From Ignatzschineria sp. (GTDB lineage: Bacteria > Pseudomonadota > Gammaproteobacteria > Cardiobacteriales > Wohlfahrtiimonadaceae): 19,635 nucleotides of DNA. Both the position numbers and the translations under genes were made by a program. The stretch lies in assembly GCA_030151245.1 (NCBI GenBank), contig JASLEF010000095.1, positions 1-19,635 of the forward strand, in the 5' to 3' direction. This document shows positions 7,706 through 13,481 of this stretch, one piece after another. Every line of letters starts with the position of its first letter. Positions within the stretch are counted from its first letter, which is position 1. The notes below the pieces were generated by a model, which saw only the letters and a list, made by a program, of their open reading frames with translations, ran no database searches and was not told where the DNA came from.

Positions 7706-8113
7706 TCGAGTCTCACATCATAAACTAAGCCGTTCTAAGCTGCATCCTATAGCGATCATGATGATCTAACTCAAAAAGAGAACTCATGATCGCTTTCTGT
7801 CTTGCTGAAATCGAACCTCTTTAATCTTTAATACTAACCATTTTATTCCTAGCGACTTTTAGAGAATTTTCAATACCTATCTCTCTTCAATTTCAAAATA
7901 TTCCCCCCTCTTCTTCCCTCCCTTCTCGCTTCCTTTTCGAAAATCCTCCCTCTTGATACTCACCCCCTGCCGTATCTTCCTCATGCCAAAAGTTTAGAGT
8001 TAGAATCAAACACGATAACACCATGATTTAAAAGAACCTTCCTGCCTCCTTCAAATTACTCATTCAAATCTCCCCTCTAAAAAAATAAAAGTAATCAATC
8101 GTTAACTATTTAT
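7706..8113. other. Spacer downstream of ybeY, hairpin plus G-free pyrimidine tract
   Basis: No coding region was found. A perfect 11-base inverted repeat (AGCGATCATGA at 7751-7761 with TCATGATCGCT at 7784-7794, 22-base loop) lies 46 bases past the ybeY stop but has only a broken T run after it. From 7865 to 7927 the plus strand has no G in 63 bases (about 24 C), including an uninterrupted 27-base pyrimidine run (7901-7927). C-rich, G-poor, unstructured RNA after a gene is what Rho loading sites look like, so Rho-dependent termination of ybeZ-ybeY is inferred. Confidence 0.45.
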
Positions 8114-8142
8114 TTGACAAAATATTAAACGCCTCTTACTAT
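8114..8142 (+). promoter_or_regulatory. Strong sigma-70 promoter flanked by GTTAACTA repeats
   Basis: A perfect -35 TTGACA (8114-8119), a 17-base spacer and -10 TACTAT (8137-8142) give the best promoter in the window, about 55 bases before the small membrane-protein gene. Identical GTTAACTA octamers lie on both sides (8101-8108 and 8154-8161), 53 bases apart, about five helical turns, and each contains the palindrome GTTAAC. They could be operator half-sites; no regulator was recognised. Confidence 0.75.
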
Positions 8143-8197
8143 GACACCTAAAGGTTAACTAACGTTTACTTACAATCTATTAGTAAAGGAGTCTGTG

Positions 8198-8380
8198 ATG
8201 AAAAAGAGAATGTTCACATTATTTTTAATGATCCTCACCGCTGGAGTGATCTTTTTAAGCTGTGGTTATTATCATTATTATCAAAAGAAGTCTCAATCTC
8301 TTCCGGAGAATGCTATTGCCAAAATTCAACCTCAAGTCGCACCGCAAACAATGTCTCATTTTCTACGAGGTTATTTTTAA
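8198..8380 (+). CDS. Small single-span membrane protein, function unknown
   Basis: A 60-residue protein starting MKKRMF, with a hydrophobic segment of about 18 residues (6-23) that ends LSCG, then a Tyr/His-rich patch (GYYHYYQKK) and a polar tail. This could be a signal-anchor helix with the tail in the periplasm. A Cys follows the hydrophobic run, but the preceding F-L-S is not a good lipobox, so a lipoprotein is possible but not favoured. The ATG at 8198 has AAAGGAG six bases upstream; a GTG one codon earlier is too close. Its stop overlaps the next start (TAATG), so it is translationally coupled to the CREST hydrolase and may be its small partner. I recognise no family. Confidence 0.65.
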   Translation: MKKRMFTLFLMILTAGVIFLSCGYYHYYQKKSQSLPENAIAKIQPQVAPQTMSHFLRGYF

Positions 8381-9174
8381 TGAATCAAAAAATTTCGTCC
8401 CCCTATCGCGCTCAAAATTTCTTATTCTATACCTGCGCTTTCTTTTTAATTATTGCCTTTTATTGGCTATTTCCTCTCTACCCTCAGCCTGAGCATTACC
8501 ATCACTTCTCCGGTGATAAGAGGCTCTTTGGTATCCCTAACTTCATGAATGTAAGTTCCAATATTTTCTATATTATTGCGGGAATTTGGGGGATATATAA
8601 AATACAGGGCTATCGATTGGTACTACCAACTCTTCGCTGGAGTTGCTTCTTTCTAGCCCTTATTCTTGTCGGTATTGGCTCTAGTTACTACCATTTAACG
8701 CCCACTACCACTACCCTTTTTTGGGATCGCTTACCCATGTGCTTAGGGTTTGCCTTTTTAAGCGCAAACTTTCTCGCAGAACGTTATCCCGCCTTTGCCG
8801 ATCGCAATATTCTTCTTCTATTTTTGGGGTTCAGTCTCTATAGCGTACTACACTGGCATCTTGGCGAAATGATAGAACTTGGAGATCTTCGTCTTTACGG
8901 TATTACGCAATTTGCCACCATAGCCCTCATTGCCGCGATATTAATTTTTCATCCTCAAACCCCTCAACTAGATCGCTGCTATTGGATTCTCTTTATCGGC
9001 TATGGTGCAGCTAAAGTCTGTGAAATGCTTGATCCAGCCATATTCTCCCTTAGCCAAGGTATATTGGGAGGTCATGTCATTAAGCACATTGTTTCCGGTA
9101 TAGCACTGATCTACTTTATGCCCCCCATACGTTCGAAGCTCAATCCTCAAAGCCATCACTTAGAGACCCCATAA
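8380..9174 (+). CDS. CREST-superfamily membrane hydrolase (alkaline-ceramidase-like)
   Basis: A 264-residue polytopic membrane protein with about seven hydrophobic segments. It carries the CREST signature residues in order: SSYYH with Ser101 and His105 (S-x3-H), WDRLPM with Asp116, and GHVIKH with His232 and His236 (H-x3-H). In the eukaryotic alkaline ceramidases and adiponectin-receptor relatives these residues hold a catalytic zinc and hydrolyse an amide or related lipid bond. GIPNFMNVSSN near 51-61 matches the opening of bacterial proteins annotated as ceramidase-domain or phytoceramidase-like. The substrate is unknown; a lipid amide is inferred from the family only, and this lineage is not known to me to make sphingolipids. 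Start ATG overlaps the upstream stop by one base, with GAGG nine bases before it. No terminator follows closely. Confidence 0.8.
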   Translation: MNQKISSPYRAQNFLFYTCAFFLIIAFYWLFPLYPQPEHYHHFSGDKRLFGIPNFMNVSSNIFYIIAGIWGIYKIQGYRLVLPTLRWSCFFLALILVGIGSSYYHLTPTTTTLFWDRLPMCLGFAFLSANFLAERYPAFADRNILLLFLGFSLYSVLHWHLGEMIELGDLRLYGITQFATIALIAAILIFHPQTPQLDRCYWILFIGYGAAKVCEMLDPAIFSLSQGILGGHVIKHIVSGIALIYFMPPIRSKLNPQSHHLETP

Positions 9175-9247
9175 AATCCTTACTCGTCACTCTTTAACTT
9201 TCTATCGTAAAAGAGATCTCCATCCATTCTTACGCATAAATTTGCGG

Positions 9248-9253
9248 TATACT
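9248..9253 (+). promoter_or_regulatory. Possible -10 element for the 9310 gene
   Basis: TATACT is a close -10 match about 57 bases before the start codon at 9310. No good -35 stands 16-18 bases upstream, so this is a weak candidate. It would let the membrane-protein gene be transcribed separately from the CREST pair, consistent with the 135-base gap. Confidence 0.3.
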
Positions 9254-9309
9254 AAACGCTGATATTTTATCTTTCACCATCATGATATAACCCAAAAGGC
9301 CTTATCGAT

Positions 9310-9810
9310 ATGACAGTATCTAAAAAAACACCGAGTCGAACCGCCATATTTATCATCTCTTGGATTGGCTTGTTGATCTTTAATTTCCTCTTTGCGAGAA
9401 CAACCTCTACTGTTCCGGTGCCTGTCATTGCACTATTCATGCTATTTACCGCAGGTGCTCTCTATAAAGAACGTCCGCCATTAAGACCCTTTGCAATCCT
9501 CTCCTTCATTATTGCCGCAACCTTTATCGCTATCGCTTATTTTGGCACGATTTGGTTACGCTATGAAGTTTATAATCTATTTGATATTAGAGGTCCGCAG
9601 TTTTTCCAAATCGCATTTTATCTCTTGATGTTCTTAAACGCAGCAGCCTTTACGACTGTAGCAATGGGGTTATTCAAAGGGATTTCAACGATGAGAGGTG
9701 CTCTCATAACATGGATACTCACTGCTATCATCTACTTTACCGTCAGTTTCTTACTTCGGGACTTCCTCAGCGTCTTAGCACAAATCACAGAACAGATGCT
9801 ACCGGGATAA
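9310..9810 (+). CDS. Multi-span inner-membrane protein, function unknown
   Basis: A 166-residue, strongly hydrophobic protein with four or five predicted membrane segments (about 10-29, 35-52, 58-83, 97-121 and 129-153), short loops, and a positively charged N-terminus (KKTPSR) that should stay in the cytoplasm. A conserved-looking loop, RGPQFFQ, precedes the fourth span. No enzymatic motif or family signature is visible and I do not recognise it. AAAAGG lies 10 bases before the ATG. A terminator follows 24 bases past the stop, so the gene ends its unit. It may be independent of the CREST pair upstream. Confidence 0.75.
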   Translation: MTVSKKTPSRTAIFIISWIGLLIFNFLFARTTSTVPVPVIALFMLFTAGALYKERPPLRPFAILSFIIAATFIAIAYFGTIWLRYEVYNLFDIRGPQFFQIAFYLLMFLNAAAFTTVAMGLFKGISTMRGALITWILTAIIYFTVSFLLRDFLSVLAQITEQMLPG

Positions 9811-9833
9811 TCCATGGCACGAAACCTCATCCT

Positions 9834-9867
9834 CATCAAAAACGCTGTTTTTCAGCGTTTTTTGATG
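9834..9867 (+). terminator. Intrinsic terminator (bidirectional shape)
   Basis: CATCAAAAACGCTG (9834-9847), loop TTTTT, then CAGCGTTTTTTGATG (9853-9867) form a long stem whose core is AACGCTG/CAGCGTT followed by six T. The A run on the 5' side makes it able to work in either direction. It ends the membrane-protein gene at 9310-9810. Confidence 0.88.
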
Positions 9868-10002
9868 AAGAGAAAATTATTTTTATAGCGTGACTAAAGC
9901 TCTATTGAAGTTTGGCATATGACCTGTGATTGTTAAAATAAACTACCCACTTCAAAAGAGTCTATGAATCACTCTAGCATTAGCTGTTTTCCATGGTGAA
10001 AC

Positions 10003-10042
10003 TTTGAATCTTCAGCAGACTCAGACTCTGCTGCGATTGAAA
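10003..10042. repeat. Long imperfect hairpin downstream of cmoB
   Basis: TTTGAATC (10003-10010) and CAGCAGA (10013-10019) pair with TCTGCTG (10027-10033) and GATTGAAA (10035-10042), with one mismatch and a small internal loop around a 7-base apical loop. It lies 31 bases past the cmoB stop. Neither strand has a T run after it, so it is not a normal intrinsic terminator; it may protect or process the cmoB 3' end. Confidence 0.5.
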
Positions 10043-10072
10043 ATATTTTCACAGCAAAGATATAGTTCATTC

Positions 10073-11035
10073 TTACTTCGGCTTTTTCGCAAGCATTACT
10101 GCTCGTATCGGCGCAGGATGGCCCTCAATAGTTTTATTATCATCGCTCGGATCTAAGAAATCTGGGAGTGAAAGATAATTCATCCACTCGGTTGTTCGCT
10201 GCTCCTCTTTTGTTGTTTTAGAAAGATCTACACAACGAACATCCACAAACCCCACTCGCTCAAGCCAGAGTTTTAGCGCTTCTACCGAAGGCAGATACCA
10301 GACATTTCTCATCTGTGCATAACGATCTTCCGGTACTAAAACCCTCTCTTTATCGCCCTCGACCACAATCGTCTCCAATACCAATTCCCCACCGGCTCTC
10401 AAAGTCCCTTTAAGCTGATAAAGATGATCTATCGGCGAGCGTCTATGATAAAAAACGCCCATAGAGAATGTCATATCAAAGCACTCTAGCTCTTCAGGCA
10501 TCTCTTCTAATGTCATAGGTAATTGCCAGATAGGTGCCTCAGGAAGATATTTGCGAACGGATAAATACTGATAGAGGAATAACCAGTTAGGGTCAACACC
10601 AATAACGCTCTTTGCACCCTTTCCCAGCATTCGATAGCCGTAATAACTATTCCCGCAGCCAACATCTAAAATATTTTTATTCGTTAAATCTAAATGCTCA
10701 CTCACACGATCCCATTTAAAATCAGAACGCCATTCTGTGTCTACCAATGTTTTACCAAACTGAAAGGGCCCCTTACGCCATGGCATCAGTCGTTTCAAGG
10801 CATCATATAAGACGCCATCATCCGTATCTCCTTTTAAAATAACCCCGTTCTCAAGATCAACGTCCAAGTTTTCAAATGTTGGCATATCTAACAAAGCATG
10901 TTCCCAACGAGGGCTATCCCCATGCTTTTTACGTAATGTATCTGCCAATAATGCCGGAACCTGATCTGTAAACTGACCAATTTTTTGGCCCTTAAAATGT
11001 GCTTCAAGCGCCGCTAGGTGAATCATCTTTTCCAT
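10073..11035 (-). CDS. cmoB: tRNA U34 carboxymethyltransferase CmoB
   Basis: A 320-residue enzyme matching E. coli CmoB (323) throughout: RLMPWRKGPF (82-91) with the conserved Lys88, DTEWRSDFKWDRV, the SAM-fold motif ILDVGCGNSYYGYRMLG (122-138), FSMGVFYHRRSP, EDRYAQMRNVWYLPS, and TEEQRTTEWM. CmoB transfers the carboxymethyl group of carboxy-S-adenosylmethionine to 5-hydroxyuridine 34 of tRNA, giving cmo5U, which widens wobble decoding. The cofactor is supplied by CmoA, encoded just upstream. The gap of 180 bases between cmoA and cmoB is longer than usual and contains a hexanucleotide repeat. The ribosome site for the first ATG is weak; an ATG three codons later (11026) is an alternative. Confidence 0.96.
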   Translation of the reverse strand: MEKMIHLAALEAHFKGQKIGQFTDQVPALLADTLRKKHGDSPRWEHALLDMPTFENLDVDLENGVILKGDTDDGVLYDALKRLMPWRKGPFQFGKTLVDTEWRSDFKWDRVSEHLDLTNKNILDVGCGNSYYGYRMLGKGAKSVIGVDPNWLFLYQYLSVRKYLPEAPIWQLPMTLEEMPEELECFDMTFSMGVFYHRRSPIDHLYQLKGTLRAGGELVLETIVVEGDKERVLVPEDRYAQMRNVWYLPSVEALKLWLERVGFVDVRCVDLSKTTKEEQRTTEWMNYLSLPDFLDPSDDNKTIEGHPAPIRAVMLAKKPK

Positions 11036-11060
11036 AAATATTGTTTTCTTAAAACTGTAA

Positions 11061-11101
11061 TTAAAATTAAGTTTGAGATTGAGATTGAGATTAAAATTAA
11101 G
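11061..11101. repeat. Hexanucleotide tandem repeat flanked by 11-base direct repeats
   Basis: On the plus strand TTGAGA occurs three times in tandem (11073-11090) followed by a partial TT. The block is flanked by identical TTAAAATTAAG copies at 11061-11071 and 11091-11101. It lies 26-66 bases upstream of the cmoB start, in its leader or promoter region. Such short repeats can change copy number by slippage. Confidence 0.75.
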
Positions 11102-11215
11102 ATAAAACCAGATACAAGTTCTTTATTATTTCCTCAAAAACACGATCCCTCTTTACCCCTTAAGATCATTGCTTTTGATGAAATATGGTTTTGAAAACTT
11201 GTTCCTTTTGAAATC

Positions 11216-11986
11216 CTATTTAATTGCTAAAATTGAGGTGAAATTGAGGCATTGGAACCAAAGATAAACCTCGCTAAATCCCGCTGCTAACAACCGGGAT
11301 TTATGCTCTTCAAAGGTGTCTATTTTCATAACATCCTCTAAGGACTCGCGCTTCTGCGCAATTTCTAACTCAGAATACCCTTGTGAGCGTTTAAATTGCA
11401 TGTGCAAATTATTTAACACCTCATGCTCACGCGCATCTTCAAAACGCAACTTTTCCGACATAAAGAGCGCGCCTCCCGGCAATAAACTCTCAGAGATCTT
11501 AGTTAAAAGTGCCAAACGCTTTTCACGCGGGATAAATTGTAATGTAAAATTCATCGCAAAGAGAGAGGCAGTTTGATATGGATAGGTGGTAATATCAGCC
11601 TCCACCACCTCAATCGGCAACAACGATTCAATCATCATCTCTTGCGCTTTAAGATATTCTCGAGACTTCTCTACCATTGCCGAAGAGTTGTCTATTGCGA
11701 CAATCGCCACGTTTGGAATTTTTACCGAACTGCGTAATACCATTGATACAGCACCTAATGAACTACCAAGGTCGTAAATCATACTATTCTCTTGAGCGAA
11801 TACCGGTGCTAGATTTCCAATATTCTCCACGATCGTCGTATAGCCAGAAGCCGATCTTCGAATCATATCTGGGAAAACCTTTACCACCTCTTCATTAAAG
11901 GTGAATTTTCCAGTCTGACGCTTTTGAGCATAAATTGAGTCAGGCTCTGATTGCTCAAAAAGATATTGAATAGAACGATCGTTCAC
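11216..11986 (-). CDS. cmoA: Carboxy-S-adenosyl-L-methionine synthase CmoA
   Basis: A SAM-fold enzyme that converts SAM plus prephenate to carboxy-SAM, the donor used by CmoB. Matches to E. coli CmoA are clear: FNEEVVKVFPDMIRRSASGY, VYDLGCSLGA (here IYDLGSSLGA, Ser for Cys), AIDNSSAMVEKS, MNFTLQFIP, GYSELEIAQKRESLEDVM and LWFQCLNF. The start given is GTG at 11986, with GGGAG seven bases before it, yielding 256 residues (E. coli 247). The frame is open to a TTG at 12043, but that extension would run through a terminator hairpin (12001-12031), is not conserved, and lacks the better ribosome site. Expression therefore probably depends on read-through of that hairpin from tatAB, or on a promoter I could not find. 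Confidence 0.94.
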   Translation of the reverse strand: MNDRSIQYLFEQSEPDSIYAQKRQTGKFTFNEEVVKVFPDMIRRSASGYTTIVENIGNLAPVFAQENSMIYDLGSSLGAVSMVLRSSVKIPNVAIVAIDNSSAMVEKSREYLKAQEMMIESLLPIEVVEADITTYPYQTASLFAMNFTLQFIPREKRLALLTKISESLLPGGALFMSEKLRFEDAREHEVLNNLHMQFKRSQGYSELEIAQKRESLEDVMKIDTFEEHKSRLLAAGFSEVYLWFQCLNFTSILAIK

Positions 11987-12000
11987 AAAATTACTCCCGA

Positions 12001-12031
12001 TAAAAATTAAAAACGCCTCCAAAGAGACGTT
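12001..12031 (-). terminator. Intrinsic terminator / attenuator between tatB and cmoA
   Basis: On the minus strand AACGTCTC (12031-12024), loop TTTG, then GAGGCGTT (12019-12012) form an 8-base stem with one G-T wobble, followed directly by TTTAATTTTTA (12011-12001). It begins 37 bases past the tatB stop and its T run ends a few bases before the cmoA GGGAG site. The position fits either tat-operon termination with read-through, or regulated attenuation of cmoAB. Confidence 0.75.
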
Positions 12032-12067
12032 CTTATCATCCAAAAAATTCTCTCTAGAAGCTTCACC

Positions 12068-12817
12068 TTAACGATTAAGTTCTAGTTGACGAAGGGTCAT
12101 TCGTCTCCTAATTTCATCATCACTTAGCAGTTGTCGTGAATTTTTAGCTTCCAACAATGCAAATTGCTTCGCTACCTGCGCGTCTGTTTCAGCCGCAATT
12201 TCTGCTTGTCGCATCTGCACTATTTTGCGAATAATCGCTGTAGGATCCTGGTCCGTCATCACGCGACTCGCAAAACCTTTCGGTGCTTCAGTCATCAATG
12301 CTTCATCTTCGAAAGATTCATGATCCTCAATAAACTCGGCTTCGGATTTCAAGAACGCTTCATCAAACGCGAGGTCAAATGACTCTTCATCATCAACGAT
12401 CTCGCCTCTTTCTGATGGTGTTAACGCTCGAACCTTTTCCGCTAAACCTTTCTCTGGCGCTTCATAAACATCCAAATAAGCATCTAACTTCTTGGCTTCA
12501 TCCTCTACCTGAGATTTCGTCTCTAGAGCCGATGATTCAATATCATTGAACGATTTTCGCACGTCTGATTTTGCACTATTTAATTCACTTCTTAGCTTCT
12601 GTAACTCTGAACTATGCTTTAATTCTTCGATCGACTTTTTAATCTCATCAAGCTCAAGTTCACTGGTCAACTCACTCTTAATACTTCTTGTGAAATGCTG
12701 AATTTTTCCAACAAATTTCCCCACGGTTCGAATCATTTCAGGGAGTTTTTGTGGGCCAATGACCACAAGCGCAATCACAATAATGATCAGAAACTCGGTG
12801 CTACTAATTCCAAACAT
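12068..12817 (-). CDS. tatB: Sec-independent translocase protein TatB (long C-terminal tail)
   Basis: A 249-residue Tat component. The N-terminus MFGISSTEFLIIIVIALVVIGPQKLPEMIRTVGKF is the TatB pattern: one membrane helix (about 8-21), the GPQKLP hinge, then an amphipathic helix and a coiled charged stretch (about 35-115). TatB, with TatC, binds twin-arginine signal peptides at the inner membrane. It is some 80 residues longer than E. coli TatB (171); the extra tail (about 115-249) is acidic and Gln/Ala-rich and looks disordered or helical. The ATG has AGGAAGG about 7 bases upstream. It sits 64 bases after tatA on the same strand. No tatC follows; cmoA does, after a terminator-like hairpin. 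Confidence 0.93.
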   Translation of the reverse strand: MFGISSTEFLIIIVIALVVIGPQKLPEMIRTVGKFVGKIQHFTRSIKSELTSELELDEIKKSIEELKHSSELQKLRSELNSAKSDVRKSFNDIESSALETKSQVEDEAKKLDAYLDVYEAPEKGLAEKVRALTPSERGEIVDDEESFDLAFDEAFLKSEAEFIEDHESFEDEALMTEAPKGFASRVMTDQDPTAIIRKIVQMRQAEIAAETDAQVAKQFALLEAKNSRQLLSDDEIRRRMTLRQLELNR

Positions 12818-12881
12818 GAAGCACCCTTCCTACACTAATTGTTGATTACGCTGAGATGATGACGAGATTAAAATGTGTGTA

Positions 12882-13124
12882 CTATTCCACACGACTATTT
12901 TTTTGCTCATCAACAACTGTTTCATCTTTTGCTGCACTTTTGTTCTCAAGGTTTTGTGGTGTGGACTCGCCCTTTGCTTCTTTCTCACCATCTTTCACAG
13001 CATCTTTAAAACCTTTAACTGCTGATCCAAGATCTTTACCGGCATTTTTTAATTTTGCCGTCCCAAATACTAACAAAACGACAACTAAAAGAATTCCCCA
13101 GTGCCAAATGCTAAATGAACCCAT
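12882..13124 (-). CDS. tatA: Sec-independent translocase protein TatA
   Basis: An 80-residue protein with the TatA layout: MGSFSIWHW, a single membrane helix (about 10-20), the FGTAKL hinge, the amphipathic helix with KDLGSAVKGFKDAV (30-43), and a short hydrophilic acidic tail. TatA oligomerises to form the protein-conducting element of the twin-arginine pathway. The ATG is preceded by AGGGGAA at suitable distance. It is the first gene of the minus-strand tatA-tatB-cmoA-cmoB run. TatE, a TatA paralogue, would look similar, but adjacency to tatB points to TatA. Confidence 0.95.
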   Translation of the reverse strand: MGSFSIWHWGILLVVVLLVFGTAKLKNAGKDLGSAVKGFKDAVKDGEKEAKGESTPQNLENKSAAKDETVVDEQKNSRVE

Positions 13125-13481
13125 AATTACATTTCCCCTAAGCGTGAATAAGTATTTAAATTAATTCCCTTAATGATACTCTAAAATCCCGAATTTATGT
13201 AGCCTAATTTTCTTGTTGCTCTTGTATTATCGCTCAATTAAAACCTCCTCATTACGCTACTTTTCATGATTCCATAAGTTTTTATCTCGATAGTTATAAC
13301 AATGAATTATTACAACTTCATCACAAGCCGGTTATTTTTTAACAAGCTAAAAGCAGATCTCCTTTAATTTATGGAGGAATCTTACGCCCTCTTTTCTCCT
13401 TTTTCGTTATAATAGGCGAGAATTATTATTGAAATAGACCGACAAAGGTCGTTAAGCCATTTATTTTGTTAAGGAATAGAG
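13125..13481. other. Divergent promoter region between tatA and gpmI
   Basis: There is no coding sequence in these 357 bases. On the plus strand a perfect -10, TATAAT (13408-13413), stands about 70 bases before gpmI, but no convincing -35 is seen. A short hairpin CGAC/GTCG (13440-13451) follows in the gpmI leader. An imperfect inverted repeat (CTCC/GGAG, around 13350-13380) lies mid-spacer. The tatA promoter must also be here, but I could not pick a clear one. Confidence 0.45.
13408..13413 (+). promoter_or_regulatory. Candidate -10 element for gpmI
   Basis: A perfect TATAAT, about 70 bases before the gpmI ATG. The -35 region 16-18 bases upstream is C-rich and not a recognisable match, so the promoter may need an activator. 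No other start signal in the region is better. Confidence 0.45.

Noticed and set aside
7751..7794. Hairpin after ybeY as a standard intrinsic terminator
   Set aside because: The stem is perfect but the loop is 22 bases and the following TTTCTGTCTT is not a proper T run, so it was described as a hairpin only.
8250..8272. Lipoprotein signal in the 60-residue protein (Cys after the hydrophobic run)
   Set aside because: The residues before Cys are F-L-S, which is outside the normal lipobox; a transmembrane anchor explains the segment as well.
8380..9174. Haemolysin III / adiponectin-receptor (PAQR) assignment for the CREST protein
   Set aside because: Motif spacing around SSYYH, WDRLPM and GHVIKH fits the alkaline-ceramidase-like branch better, although all belong to the same superfamily.
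11987..12043. TTG-initiated N-terminal extension of cmoA (19 extra residues)
   Set aside because: It overlaps a terminator hairpin, is not conserved in E. coli CmoA, and the GTG at 11986 has a much better ribosome-binding site.
12856..13164. Plus-strand open frame of 102 codons covering tatA
   Set aside because: It is antisense to the clearly recognisable tatA and has a Ser/Phe-rich composition typical of a shadow frame.
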